Below are positions 44,314 to 53,750 of a DNA stretch of 64,000 nucleotides, one piece after another. The first letter of the stretch is position 1; each line of letters opens with the position of its first letter. The notes under the pieces were generated by a model, which saw only the letters and a list, made by a program, of their open reading frames with translations, made no database searches and was not told where the DNA came from. A program made the position numbers and the translations under genes. Source of the DNA: an unidentified bacterial endosymbiont (GTDB lineage Bacteria; Pseudomonadota; Gammaproteobacteria; Enterobacterales; G038960095); NCBI RefSeq assembly GCF_918320885.1, contig NZ_OU907312.1, positions 558,001 through 622,000 of the forward strand, given 5' to 3'.

Positions 44314-44864
44314 TAGGCGAAAACCTCAACCTGTTCTAAAAGTAGTGCTTGTTGATCTTTAGAGGATAGTAGCGGTGCGCTAGCACAGGGCGGCCACACA
44401 ATAGCAATCGCTGGATCATCCCAACGAATCGTGCGCTCACAACCGCTATCCCAATAGTCAGTGGTTTTATACAGGACTTCAGCCCGGGCCGACAACGCCA
44501 TAAACCCATGAGCAAAGCCGGGGGGGATCCAGAGCTGATGCTGATTATCAGCCGATAAAATCTCACCCACCCACTGACCAAAGGTCGGGGAGCTGCGACG
44601 AATATCCACCGCCACATCAAAGATCTCACCCACCACCGCTCGAACTAACTTTCCCTGGGCTTTAGGCGGTAGCTGGTAGTGCAATCCTCTGATCACCCCC
44701 TGGGTGGACACTGAGTGGTTATCCTGTACAAATGGCCACTCTACACCACTGTGCGCTTGAAATTCACGCTGATTAAAACTTTCATAGAAGCAGCCACGAG
44801 GATCACCCCAGACTTGCGGCGTTAACCGTAGCACGTCAGAAATTGGCAGCGGTATCATCAGCAT
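44313..44864 (-). CDS. rmlC: dTDP-4-dehydrorhamnose 3,5-epimerase
   Basis: Cupin-fold epimerase, third step of dTDP-L-rhamnose synthesis. Matches: [35 protein letters not shown] (catalytic His), [19 protein letters not shown] (catalytic Asp), [14 protein letters not shown] and YKTTDYW. About 183 residues, the usual size. The ATG at 44864 lies within the last codons of rmlA, so the pair overlaps; the frame extending to 44915 reads into rmlA and is not used. Confidence 0.92.
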   Translation of the reverse strand: MLMIPLPISDVLRLTPQVWGDPRGCFYESFNQREFQAHSGVEWPFVQDNHSVSTQGVIRGLHYQLPPKAQGKLVRAVVGEIFDVAVDIRRSSPTFGQWVGEILSADNQHQLWIPPGFAHGFMALSARAEVLYKTTDYWDSGCERTIRWDDPAIAIVWPPCASAPLLSSKDQQALLLEQVEVFA

Positions 44865-45747
44865 AGGCCTGCGGATCCTCCTGTAAGAGCTGTAATAGGT
44901 AACGTCCGTAACCACTCTGTAACAGCGGTTGAGCTAACAGTTCCACCTGTTGACGATTGATCCAGTGCTGCCGAAAGGCGATCTCTTCCAAGCAGGCGAT
45001 CTTCATACCCTGCCGCTTTTCTAAAGTGGCAATGAATTGGCTGGCCTCTAACATCGATTCATGCGTGCCGGTATCTAGCCAGGCGTAACCTCGCCCCATG
45101 ATTTTCACTGATAAGTGGTTATTGTCTAGGTAACAGCGGTTGAGATCGGTAATTTCCAACTCGCCTCTGGCGGAGGGTATGAGTTGTCGCGCATACTCTA
45201 CCGCTTGTTGATCATAAAAATAGAGTCCGGTTACAGCATAGGGGGAGCGGGGAACGTAAGGCTTCTCCATTAAGCTGATAGCCCGCCCACTGTGGTCAAA
45301 TTCTACGACCCCATAGCGTTGAGGATCCTGAACATGATAAGCAAACACAGTCGCTCCACTAGCCTGCCGATCGGCCTGCAGTAGCAGCTGGTGCAGCTGC
45401 TCACCATAGAAAATATTATCGCCTAAAATCAAGGCCACCGGATGACCAGCAAGAAATTCTTCACCAATCAACAGGGCTTGTGCCAATCCCTCTGGAGTGG
45501 GCTGGATCCGGTAAGAGAGGTGAACCCCCCACTGCTGGCCATCGCCTAGGAGTTGTTGATAACGTTCAATATCCTGTGGGGTCGAAATGATTAAAATATC
45601 GCGGATCCCCGCCAACATCAGTACCGACAACGGGTAGTAAACCATCGGCTTATCGAAGATAGGCAGCAGCTGTTTTGATAGGGCTAAAGTGGCTGGATAG
45701 AGACGGGTCCCCGCCCCACCGGCCAGTAGTATTCCTTTACGGTTCAT
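44836..45747 (-). CDS. rmlA: Glucose-1-phosphate thymidylyltransferase
   Basis: First step of dTDP-L-rhamnose synthesis. Signature [32 protein letters not shown] at residues about 9-41, [11 protein letters not shown] for the metal site, EKP ([10 protein letters not shown]) and [14 protein letters not shown]. At 303 residues it has a slightly longer C-terminus than E. coli (293). It shares the supply of dTDP-glucose with both the rhamnose route and the WecE-like aminotransferase of the locus. Confidence 0.94.
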   Translation of the reverse strand: MNRKGILLAGGAGTRLYPATLALSKQLLPIFDKPMVYYPLSVLMLAGIRDILIISTPQDIERYQQLLGDGQQWGVHLSYRIQPTPEGLAQALLIGEEFLAGHPVALILGDNIFYGEQLHQLLLQADRQASGATVFAYHVQDPQRYGVVEFDHSGRAISLMEKPYVPRSPYAVTGLYFYDQQAVEYARQLIPSARGELEITDLNRCYLDNNHLSVKIMGRGYAWLDTGTHESMLEASQFIATLEKRQGMKIACLEEIAFRQHWINRQQVELLAQPLLQSGYGRYLLQLLQEDPQAYADDTAANF

Positions 45748-45753
45748 CGTCGG

Positions 45754-46656
45754 TTAATGACCTGGTTGCAAGAGTGTACGAATGAGACGAATCAGGTGAT
45801 GTTGCCAATGAGGCAACTCAATGCCGAAAAATCGTTTTAATTTATCACTGTTTAAACAGCTATTCGCTGGCCGTTGCGCTGGCAGAGGATAGCCACTGGT
45901 CGCAATCGGTTGCAGCTGCGCCGAGATCAGTTGCAGGGTTTGCCCTTGGGCTAGCGCCTGTTGCAGTACAAATTGGGCGTAGTGATACCAACTAGTCTGC
46001 CCTGCTGCCGTCAGATGATAGGTACCAGAAGCCTGTTGAGCAAAAGTATTATCATGATGAATGCGGTAGAGCATCAAGGCAGTGACATCGGCAATGCAGT
46101 CAGCACTGGTTGGCGTCCCAATTTGATCATCAATCACCGAGAGCTGCTGTCGCTGCTGTGCCAGCCGCAAAATGGTTTTAGCAAAATTATCGCCATATAA
46201 TCCATAAACCCAACTGGTGCGCACCAGCAAATGCTGGCAGCCACTGGCGCGAATAGCCTCTTCACCCTGCCATTTGGAGTCTCCATAAACGTTGAGCGGA
46301 TTAGCGACATCCGTTTCATCATAGGCGCCCGCTTGAGTCCCATCGAAAACGTAATCAGTCGAGTAACTGACTAACCAGGCATTGAGAGCTTTAGCCTCTA
46401 AGGCTAATACCTCGACTGCTGCGGTATTGATTTGATAAGCCAAATCAGTCGCTGTCTCAGCTTGGTCAACCGCGGTATACGCCGCCGCATTAACAATCAC
46501 GGTCGGTTGCAGTTGGCGAATCAGCTGACGCAACTGGTTGGGCTGCGTCAAATCGGCTTGATCACGACCAAACGCTTGACAAGATCCTAAAGCCGCTAAT
46601 GACCGTTGTAACGCCCACCCCACTTGACCATTTTTACCCAATAATAGAATTTTCAT
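45754..46656 (-). CDS. rmlD: dTDP-4-dehydrorhamnose reductase
   Basis: Final NAD(P)H-dependent step to dTDP-L-rhamnose. Rossmann motif GKNGQVGWALQ at the start, VNAAAYTAVDQAE, the SDR triad in SYSTDYVFDG and YGDSKWQGE (Tyr and Lys), and the substrate-binding VRTSWVYG. About 300 residues, as expected. The start ATG at 46656 overlaps the rmlB stop by four bases; an upstream in-frame GTG at 46680 is not needed. Confidence 0.93.
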   Translation of the reverse strand: MKILLLGKNGQVGWALQRSLAALGSCQAFGRDQADLTQPNQLRQLIRQLQPTVIVNAAAYTAVDQAETATDLAYQINTAAVEVLALEAKALNAWLVSYSTDYVFDGTQAGAYDETDVANPLNVYGDSKWQGEEAIRASGCQHLLVRTSWVYGLYGDNFAKTILRLAQQRQQLSVIDDQIGTPTSADCIADVTALMLYRIHHDNTFAQQASGTYHLTAAGQTSWYHYAQFVLQQALAQGQTLQLISAQLQPIATSGYPLPAQRPANSCLNSDKLKRFFGIELPHWQHHLIRLIRTLLQPGH

Positions 46657-47714
46657 TCGGTGTACTGCTGCTCCAACCAACTCCGATAAGCCCCGCTAGT
46701 CACCTGTTCTAACCAACTCTGGTGGGTTAAATACCAAGTGATGGTTTTTATAAGACCACTCTCAAAGGTTTCTTGAGGCTGCCAACCCAGTTGTTGGGAA
46801 ATTTTCGTTGCATCAATGGCATAACGACTGTCATGACCAGGACGATCCGTCACAAAAGTGATCTGCCTGGCATAACGGTGACCATCCTGCCTAGGTTGCT
46901 GCTGATCCAGTAGGGCACAGAGTTGTTGTACCACCTCAAGGTTACTTCGTTCATGATGGCCGCCAATATTGTAACACTCCCCAGGCCTGCCTGCCTGCAA
47001 AATGCGCCGTAAGGCAGCACAATGATCGGTGACGTAAAGCCAATCCCGGCGCTGTTGACCATCGCCATACAGCGGCAGTGGTTGATGTGTGATGGCATGA
47101 TGCAGCATCAAAGGAATCAATTTTTCAGGAAATTGATAGGGTCCATAATTATTGGAGCAATTGGCAGTCAGTGTCGGCAGACCATAGGTATGATAATAAG
47201 CACGGACTAAGTGATCGGCGGCAGCCTTAGAAGCCGCATAGGGGCTATTGGGTTGGTAGCGGTTGCTCTCTTTAAAAGCGGGCTCCGTTGCTGCCAACGA
47301 TCCATACACCTCATCCGTAGAAATATGCAAAAAACGGAAGGCTGTTTGCTCAGAAGGAGTCAGTGCCTGCCAGTAGCACTTCACCGCCTCTAAGAGCTGA
47401 AAAGTGCCTACCATATTGGTTTGAATAAAGGTATCCGGTTCGCTAATGGAGCGGTCAACATGGCTTTCAGCAGCAAAATGGACAACGGCGCGCGGGTGAT
47501 GCTCTGTTAACAATCTGCTCACTACACGCCTGTCTGCAATATCCCCTTGGATAAACTGGTGTCGCTCACACGCTTGCAATGAAACTAGGTTGTTAATATT
47601 TCCGGCATAGGTGAGCTTATCAAGATTAATAACCTCTTCATCCTCTATTGTTAGCCATTCTAATACAAAATTACTACCAATAAATCCGGCACCGCCCGTT
47701 ACCATGATGCTCAT
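46653..47714 (-). CDS. rmlB: dTDP-glucose 4,6-dehydratase
   Basis: Second step: dTDP-glucose to dTDP-4-keto-6-deoxyglucose. GGAGFIGSNFV at the N-terminus, HFAAESHVDRSI, LHISTDEVYGSL (catalytic Asp-Glu) and SPYAASKAAADHLVR (Tyr and Lys), then NCSNNYGPYQFPEKLIP. 353 residues. Its product is the branch point for rhamnose and for the WecE-like enzyme. First gene of the rmlBDAC-wzm-wzt-methyltransferase run on the minus strand, preceded by a GT2 gene 18 bases upstream. Confidence 0.95.
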   Translation of the reverse strand: MSIMVTGGAGFIGSNFVLEWLTIEDEEVINLDKLTYAGNINNLVSLQACERHQFIQGDIADRRVVSRLLTEHHPRAVVHFAAESHVDRSISEPDTFIQTNMVGTFQLLEAVKCYWQALTPSEQTAFRFLHISTDEVYGSLAATEPAFKESNRYQPNSPYAASKAAADHLVRAYYHTYGLPTLTANCSNNYGPYQFPEKLIPLMLHHAITHQPLPLYGDGQQRRDWLYVTDHCAALRRILQAGRPGECYNIGGHHERSNLEVVQQLCALLDQQQPRQDGHRYARQITFVTDRPGHDSRYAIDATKISQQLGWQPQETFESGLIKTITWYLTHQSWLEQVTSGAYRSWLEQQYTE

Positions 47715-47732
47715 CAGCTACCATTCACTCCA

Positions 47733-48728
47733 TTATATTTTATTGAGGACTATAGCCACTAGTAAGCCCAGATTATCAAGATAAGTCTGTCGATAGACCT
47801 GACAGCGACGCATGGCTAATAGTCTTGATAACCAACCCTGTTGGTCACGTGCCGCACAGAATTGCTGAAATAACTGGCGATTCTCTAGGCTCAAATAGGT
47901 TTGCATCGTTTGCAGGGCTCGGATATTACAGGCATTAGCATGCCTAAGGTGCCCCTGTAACAGTTTTTTAGCCCGAGTGAATTTCGCCAACCAGGCACCA
48001 TTAGACCCGGATACATTATGGTTGTGCTGTCGGTAACCCACGGTAGGCGTTCTATCATAAAAAACCGTGCCGCCACAACCAGAAACTAACAGATAAGTCC
48101 ACCAGTCATGGCTGAACGCTTCACATGACCCGCCTGCGGTACAGAGCAAATGACGAGCCGCTTGGTTGAACACCATAGTATTCCCCCCAGCAATCACTTG
48201 CAGCAAGGCATGGGGAAAACTGGGTGGCCTGCTATACAAAGTTGATAATCCAACTGGACGCCCCTGCGCATCTAGTAAACAGGTACGGGAACAGTAGAGT
48301 GCTGGCTGCGATGCTGGAATCGACTTGAACCACTGGAGGGCGCGGCTCAGTTTGTCGGAATACCAAATATCATCCTGATCAGCATAGGCATAAAAGTCTG
48401 CTGTTATCGTGGGCTGGCAGGCTAAGCTCAAAAAATTAGCGGCGAAGCCTCTTTGAGGCCCCTGGCCAATAGAGAGTTTATGGGGACCCCAACTTTTTTG
48501 ATAATGCTGCAGTAGCGATAGTGTATCATCCCTAGAGCCGTCATCAGAGGCATAAACGTGCCAGTCGGCATCCGTTTGCTGGGCAATGGACTCTAGTTGC
48601 TGACCGAGAAAGTTTTGGCCATTCAAGGTTGCTAGCAGTACCGCTACCTGCGCTTGCTCTGGGAGAGGTACTGCCACTGGGGTGATAACCCTAGGGTCAG
48701 TTGTGGTTGAACGCTGATCATGCTTCAT
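47733..48728 (-). CDS. GT2 glycosyltransferase, rhamnosyltransferase-like
   Basis: 331 residues, typical of rhamnosyltransferases of O-antigen clusters. VAVLLATLNGQNFLGQQLESI begins the GT-A fold, then YASDDGSRDDTLSLL and the FYAYADQDDIWYSDKL motif (DxD region), with GGNTMVFNQAAR, SHDWWTYLL and YRQHNHNVSGSN on the acceptor side. The N-terminus carries about 25 extra residues before the fold. It is divergent from the phosphoglycosyl transferase across 114 bases, which probably contain promoters for both directions. Confidence 0.82.
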   Translation of the reverse strand: MKHDQRSTTTDPRVITPVAVPLPEQAQVAVLLATLNGQNFLGQQLESIAQQTDADWHVYASDDGSRDDTLSLLQHYQKSWGPHKLSIGQGPQRGFAANFLSLACQPTITADFYAYADQDDIWYSDKLSRALQWFKSIPASQPALYCSRTCLLDAQGRPVGLSTLYSRPPSFPHALLQVIAGGNTMVFNQAARHLLCTAGGSCEAFSHDWWTYLLVSGCGGTVFYDRTPTVGYRQHNHNVSGSNGAWLAKFTRAKKLLQGHLRHANACNIRALQTMQTYLSLENRQLFQQFCAARDQQGWLSRLLAMRRCQVYRQTYLDNLGLLVAIVLNKI

Positions 48729-48842
48729 GTTAGATGGTTACTATATTTAGGGATGCGACTGTGTTCATGAAAAAGTCAGTGCACAGTGTAACATAGCCGA
48801 CAGTGGACTATTTTCATATTTTCATCCAGGGATTATCTCATC

Positions 48843-49394
48843 ATGAAGACTAAACGACTGTTCGACATCACGATGACTACTATTAGCTTACTGGTGTGCC
48901 TACCCTGTTTGATCGTCATTGCTTTGATGATCCGCTGTTGCCTGGGTTCTCCCGTCCTGTTCCAACAAAGGCGTCTTGGTCTGCATGGAAAATTTTTTTT
49001 GATTTATAAATTTCGCTCTATGCTGGATAAGCGTAATACCCGAGGGGAGCTGCTGGCTGATTCTCAGCGTTTAACCTGGCTAGGGCGTTGGTTACGAGCA
49101 ACCAGTTTAGACGAGTTACCACAGCTCTGGAATGTCTTGAAAGGGGAGATGAGTTTGGTAGGGCCTAGGCCATTGCTGTTGGAGGAGTTACCTGACTGCC
49201 CTAAAACCCAAGCGAAACGCCACGCAGTTCCTCCGGGGATCACCGGCTGGGCACAAATCAATGGCCGTAACGCTCTCTCTGTTCAAGAGAAGTTGGCGTT
49301 TGATCTCTGGTACGTTGAACACCAGTCACTCTGGCTTGATTGCAAAATTTTACTGCTCACCATCAAGCCGGTGCTGCTGCGTAAGAACATCTAA
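48843..49394 (+). CDS. Monotopic phosphoglycosyl transferase (initiating sugar transferase)
   Basis: 183 residues, the size of the short PglC-type enzymes that transfer a sugar-1-phosphate from a nucleotide sugar to undecaprenyl phosphate. The re-entrant helix is KRLFDITMTTISLLVCLPC; FQQRRLGLHGKFFLIYKFRSM, the catalytic Asp-Glu dyad in ATSLDELPQLWNVLKGEMSLVGPRPL, and GITGWAQINGRN are all present. It would start the glycan made by the locus. The gene stands alone on the plus strand, opposite to the rml/wzm/wzt run. Confidence 0.9.
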   Translation: MKTKRLFDITMTTISLLVCLPCLIVIALMIRCCLGSPVLFQQRRLGLHGKFFLIYKFRSMLDKRNTRGELLADSQRLTWLGRWLRATSLDELPQLWNVLKGEMSLVGPRPLLLEELPDCPKTQAKRHAVPPGITGWAQINGRNALSVQEKLAFDLWYVEHQSLWLDCKILLLTIKPVLLRKNI

Positions 49395-49396
49395 AT

Positions 49397-49420
49397 CAGC
49401 ACCGCTCTAAAGAGGTGCTA
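49397..49420. terminator. Possible bidirectional terminator hairpin
   Basis: AGCACCGCTC-TAAA-GAGGTGCT can fold into a stem of about eight pairs with one bulge, right after the phosphoglycosyl transferase stop. There is no clear T-run on the plus strand, so the call is weak. It separates the polysaccharide locus from the convergent opp operon. Confidence 0.35.
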
Positions 49421-49484
49421 CTCCCACCCACAACATCACCTCTACTGACCACTCCACTCTAATTTTCGCCACGCGACAACCGAT

Positions 49485-50495
49485 TCAAACCGCCACCTTT
49501 AAACAAGAGACCGTGTGCTGTGCATTGCCCTGCAGCTGAGGGCGGGTGACGGCACACTCTGGACCGGCTATGGGACAGCGCGTACGAAATACACACCCTG
49601 ATGGCGGGTGAATCGGCGACGGCAGGTCCCCTTCCAAGAGTTGGACTGTTTTATTCCGCTCTTTCCGGGGATCAGGTATCGGCACCGCTGCCATTAAGGC
49701 TTTAGTATAAGGATGTAGCGGATTATGGTAAATTTGCTCGTAGCTCCCATACTCTACGGGATGCCCTAGGTACATGACCAACACTTGATCAGAGATATGT
49801 TTGACCACTGCGAGATCATGAGCGATAAACAGCAGTGTCAAGCCACGCTCTCGTTGTAGCTCTTTTAACAGGTTGATCACTTGGGACTGAATGGAAACAT
49901 CGAGGGCTGATACTGATTCATCACAAATCAGTAATTTTGGCTGCGAGATCAAGGCACGCGCAATGCCAATCCGTTGACACTGGCCTCCTGAAAACTCATG
50001 GGGGTAGCGATTAATCAGATTAGGCAATAAACCAACCCGATCCATGATCGCTCTCACTTGCGCCTGCCGATCGGCTTTGCTCATCGCTGAGTAGAGGCTC
50101 TGTAGGGGTTCAGCAATGATATCACCCGCCGTCATCCGCGGATCAAGCGAGGCCAACGGATCTTGGAACACCATCTGAATCTCTCGGCGCCTGCCCAGCC
50201 ACTGTCTTGCCGTTAACTGGAGTAAATCCTCACCATTCCAATAAACTGCCCCGGCGGTCGCGGTGACTAAGCCGACGATAGCGCGGGCTAAAGTAGATTT
50301 ACCACAGCCTGACTCGCCCACAATGCCTAACGTTTTATTCTGCGCCAAAGAAAAGCTGACACCATCGACCGCTTTAAGCTGTTGAAATTTCGGCTGCCAA
50401 AACCAAGTTCCCCGCTGTCTGATGTTAAAATAGACCTTTAAATCGACCACCTCAAGGAGCGGTTTCAGCTGTTGATTGCTTTGATCGTGATTCAT
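49485..50495 (-). CDS. oppF: Oligopeptide ABC transporter ATPase OppF
   Basis: One of the two ATPases driving oligopeptide import. Walker A GESGCGKST, Q-loop QMVFQDPLASLDPRMT, signature HEFSGGQCQRIGIAR, Walker B KLLICDESVSALD, and the C-terminal oligopeptide-transporter extension with a Cys cluster (CVFRTRCPIAGPEC) that in some members binds an Fe-S cluster. Start ATG 50495 follows the oppD stop closely. 336 residues. Last gene of the operon. Confidence 0.94.
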   Translation of the reverse strand: MNHDQSNQQLKPLLEVVDLKVYFNIRQRGTWFWQPKFQQLKAVDGVSFSLAQNKTLGIVGESGCGKSTLARAIVGLVTATAGAVYWNGEDLLQLTARQWLGRRREIQMVFQDPLASLDPRMTAGDIIAEPLQSLYSAMSKADRQAQVRAIMDRVGLLPNLINRYPHEFSGGQCQRIGIARALISQPKLLICDESVSALDVSIQSQVINLLKELQRERGLTLLFIAHDLAVVKHISDQVLVMYLGHPVEYGSYEQIYHNPLHPYTKALMAAVPIPDPRKERNKTVQLLEGDLPSPIHPPSGCVFRTRCPIAGPECAVTRPQLQGNAQHTVSCLKVAV

Positions 50496-50497
50496 CG

Positions 50498-51457
50498 TCA
50501 ATACTCTTTGGCATGATAACAGGCGCATACCCCACCTTCACCCACAGGGCGCAAGGGGGGGGTGACTTGACAGCGCACTTCGGCCAACGGGCAGCGCGGT
50601 TGAAAAGGACAGCCTGTCGGCAGCCGCAGTAAGTTAGGAGGATCCCCGGGAATCGTTGCCAACACTTGATTATCCACATCAAGACGGGGCACAGCGTTTA
50701 ACAAGCCAATCGTATAGGGATGGGTGGGACGATAGAAAATAGACTCGGCGCTGCCACTCTCCATGGTACTGCCCGCATACATCACCAGCACGTTATCACA
50801 GCTACCAGCCACGACCCCTAGATCATGGGTGATCAAAATAATGGCCGTATTAAAAGCCTGTTTCAACTCATTTAATAAGCTCATAATCTGTGCTTGAATG
50901 GTCACATCCAAAGCGGTCGTCGGCTCATCCGCTAATAACAGGCGTGGGCGACATAGCAGCGCCATCGCAATCATCACCCGTTGACGCATGCCGCCAGAAA
51001 ATTCATGTGGGTACATGGTCATGCGCTGGCGTGCCTCAGGGATTTTAACCGCTTCTAACATCCAGACCGACTCCTCAAAGGCTTTGGCGTGACTGAACCC
51101 TTTATGGTGGATTAAGGTCTCCATCAACTGTTTACCAATCGTGATGTAAGGATTCAGCGAGGTCATCGGATCTTGAAAAATCATGGCAATCTGTGTCGCC
51201 CGAATTCGGTTACGTTCTTCAGTGGATAGATGAAGAATCTCCTGCCCGGCAAATTGAATCGAGCCCTTCACGTGACTATTATTGGCCAAGAGTCCCATCA
51301 GCGCAAAAGCCGTTTGCGATTTACCAGCGCCAGTTTCCCCGACAATGCCGAGCGTTTCACCAGCAGCCACGGTGAAGCTCAGATCATTCACCGCCGCGAC
51401 GGTACCCTCGGGGGTCGTAAAAGTAATCTGTAATCCATTGACCGCTAATAACGTCAT
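50498..51457 (-). CDS. oppD: Oligopeptide ABC transporter ATPase OppD
   Basis: 319-residue ATPase partner of OppF. Walker A GETGAGKSQ, IFQDPMTSLNPYITIGKQL, signature HEFSGGMRQRVMIA, Walker B RLLLADEPTTALD, and the C-terminal cluster CPFQPRCPLAEVRC. It abuts oppC with no gap and is followed two bases later by oppF. All motifs needed for ATP hydrolysis are intact. Confidence 0.95.
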   Translation of the reverse strand: MTLLAVNGLQITFTTPEGTVAAVNDLSFTVAAGETLGIVGETGAGKSQTAFALMGLLANNSHVKGSIQFAGQEILHLSTEERNRIRATQIAMIFQDPMTSLNPYITIGKQLMETLIHHKGFSHAKAFEESVWMLEAVKIPEARQRMTMYPHEFSGGMRQRVMIAMALLCRPRLLLADEPTTALDVTIQAQIMSLLNELKQAFNTAIILITHDLGVVAGSCDNVLVMYAGSTMESGSAESIFYRPTHPYTIGLLNAVPRLDVDNQVLATIPGDPPNLLRLPTGCPFQPRCPLAEVRCQVTPPLRPVGEGGVCACYHAKEY

Positions 51458-52375
51458 TCAAACTCTCCCTGAACTGTCTTTGGGATCGAGGGCGTCGCGT
51501 AAGCCATCACCAATAAAGTTGCAACAGAACAGCGTGACCATTAAAAATAGGCCAGGGATAATCAGTAGCCAACGGTAATACTCCAGATATTTGGGTCCCT
51601 CTTGCAACAACCCGCCCCAGCTGGCCATCGGCTCCTGGACGCCTAACCCCAGGAAACCTAGAAAGGATTCAAATAAAATCATCGCTGGGACTAGTAATGA
51701 GGCATAGACCACTACCAGCCCTAATACATTGGGCACAATATGCCGCCACAAGATTGCGCAGGTTGAGGCGCCACAAGTGCGGGCAGCCTCAATAAACTCT
51801 TTTTGCTTTAAACTAAGCGTCTGTGCCCGAACAATCCGCGCGACATTGAGCCAAGAGACCATGCCAATCGCTACAAAAATTAAGAACAGGTTGCGACCAA
51901 ATAGGGTCACCAGTAAGATCACAAAAAAAGTAAACGGGAAGGCGTCTAAAATTTCTACCCACCGCATCATTAAGGCATCAACCGTGCCTCCTAAATAGCC
52001 GGCGGTGGCCCCATAGAGCGTTCCTACCAACACCGCAATCAAGGCACTGGAGAGTCCTACCATTAGGGAGATACGACCGCCAGTAGCCGTCCGTACCATG
52101 AGATCTCGCCCTAAAAAATCGGTACCAAAATAGTGTCGATTAGCGATATTAGGGGGGGTTAACATAGCACCCCAATCAGGTGCTTCATAAGTGAAGGGAG
52201 AGCAGATCGGCGCCAGGATTAAAAACACCACAATCAATAACAAAACAGTTAAACTCACCACCGCTGCACGATTGGCGATAAAGCGCTGCAAGGCGTGCTG
52301 CCATAAACTACGACCTTTAATATCCAGCAGATGACTCGCTGGATCGACTGTTTTACTCAACTTTCGTAGGCTCAT
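51458..52375 (-). CDS. oppC: Oligopeptide ABC transporter permease OppC
   Basis: 305-residue inner-membrane permease with about six transmembrane segments. The N-terminal OppC_N segment (SLWQHALQRFIANRAAVVSL) precedes HYFGTDFLGRDLMVRTATGGRISL, the family signature, and the EAA loop (EAARTCGASTCAILWRHIVPN) that contacts the ATPases is present. Pairs with OppB; 18 bases separate the two genes. Confidence 0.94.
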   Translation of the reverse strand: MSLRKLSKTVDPASHLLDIKGRSLWQHALQRFIANRAAVVSLTVLLLIVVFLILAPICSPFTYEAPDWGAMLTPPNIANRHYFGTDFLGRDLMVRTATGGRISLMVGLSSALIAVLVGTLYGATAGYLGGTVDALMMRWVEILDAFPFTFFVILLVTLFGRNLFLIFVAIGMVSWLNVARIVRAQTLSLKQKEFIEAARTCGASTCAILWRHIVPNVLGLVVVYASLLVPAMILFESFLGFLGLGVQEPMASWGGLLQEGPKYLEYYRWLLIIPGLFLMVTLFCCNFIGDGLRDALDPKDSSGRV

Positions 52376-52393
52376 CTTCCCTCCTCGAATGCC

Positions 52394-53317
52394 TTAATAA
52401 CGAATTTTGGGATCGATCAGCGCATATAAAATGTCGACGACCGCCGTAAAAAAAATGGTTAAGGCTCCGATAATAATCGTTAAACTGAGTACCATGGCAT
52501 AGTCACGGTTGAGCGATCCATTCACCAGCAGCTGGCCAATCCCGGGTAACCCAAAAATGGTTTCAACCACGACAGAGCCGGTAATAATACCAACAAATGC
52601 TGGACCCAGGTACGCCATGACCGGCAGCAGCGCTGGCTTTAAAGCGTGGTGACAAACAATATAATAGAGGGGAAGCCCTTTGGCCTTGGCGGTACGGATA
52701 AAGTTTGTATGGAGCACTTCGAGCATGGAGCTCCGGGTAATCCGGGCAATACTGGCAATATAGCCAATAGCCAGTGAAACCACTGGCAACAACATATAGT
52801 TCCAGGGGCCACCGTTCCAGCCCCCCGCTGGGAGCCAGCGTAGCCACACCGCAAAAATCATGATCAGCAGCTGTGCTTTAATGAAGCTAGGGATGACGAC
52901 GCCAACCATGGCAAAGATCATCAGCGCATGGTCTAGCCAGCTGTTTTGCTTCAGGGCGGCCATCACGCCAATGCTCACCCCTAATACTACGGCAATGATA
53001 AAGGCGTAGATCCCAATTTTAATCGACACCGGAAAGGCCTGTTCAACCAGATCATTGACTGAAAAATCCCTATATTTGAAGGAGGGCCCCAAATCACCAT
53101 GCAGTAAGTTATTCATATAACGAAAGTATTGCTGATATAGGGGGGCATCTAACCCATATTTGGCTTCAATATTGGCCAGTACCTGGGGCGGTAAATTGCG
53201 ATCACTACTAAAGGGATTGCCGGGTGCCAGCCGCATCATAAAAAATGAGAGGGTGATCAAAATCAGCAGTGTGGGAATGGCCTGTAAAAAGCGCCTAATC
53301 GTAAAATTTAACATCAA
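52394..53317 (-). CDS. oppB: Oligopeptide ABC transporter permease OppB
   Basis: 307-residue permease, same size as E. coli OppB (306). N-terminal IRRFLQAIPTLLILITLSFFMMRLAPGNPF, the AKYGLDAPLYQQYF loop, the EAA-type loop RTAKAKGLPLYYIVCHHALKPALLPV, and ETIFGLPGIGQLLVNG near the end. It is separated from oppA copy 1 by 433 bases, longer than usual, which include the left edge of the duplicated unit. Confidence 0.94.
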   Translation of the reverse strand: MMLNFTIRRFLQAIPTLLILITLSFFMMRLAPGNPFSSDRNLPPQVLANIEAKYGLDAPLYQQYFRYMNNLLHGDLGPSFKYRDFSVNDLVEQAFPVSIKIGIYAFIIAVVLGVSIGVMAALKQNSWLDHALMIFAMVGVVIPSFIKAQLLIMIFAVWLRWLPAGGWNGGPWNYMLLPVVSLAIGYIASIARITRSSMLEVLHTNFIRTAKAKGLPLYYIVCHHALKPALLPVMAYLGPAFVGIITGSVVVETIFGLPGIGQLLVNGSLNRDYAMVLSLTIIIGALTIFFTAVVDILYALIDPKIRY

Positions 53318-53750
53318 TGCCTACCTTACTGGGTCGATCCAGCTTCCTACTTGAGAGACCAGTCACCGTGCCCATGCACTGTTTGATTGGGGGCTTCATC
53401 TCTGAGATAAGGCTAGGGGGTTAGGGGCCATCGCTCAGTGTGCTTTTTTAAAGCTTATCGGATGGTTTATCCTCCGGCTAACGACTATTTAACCCTTTTT
53501 TATACACCCCTACTGTATTCCAGCCTCGCCTAAAGCGCAACACTCTCTATAGCCGATAAAACCACCGGCAGTGATCAATGAGTAGGCTGTAAGCAATCAC
53601 ACCACCCGAGCGCCGAGAAAGTACACTAGGCGCCCCCCTGCTTATCAAAAATAGAAGGGGGGAATTAACAGCTTGGCTCACCACTGAAAACAGATGATCA
53701 GGCTCAGCTAGATGACGCGCTACTCATGGCCCTACTCTCTTCATCCATCA
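53318..53750 (-). other. oppA1-oppB intergenic region, including the left duplication edge
   Basis: 433 bases without a gene. From AAGCTTATCG at 53451 to oppA1 it resembles the sequence after oppA2 (from 55725), so this is the downstream part of the duplicated unit. A GCCGATAAAACC...CCGGC motif near 53550 recurs near 55825 and could be a weak attenuating hairpin. The part 53318-53450 is unique. Confidence 0.55.
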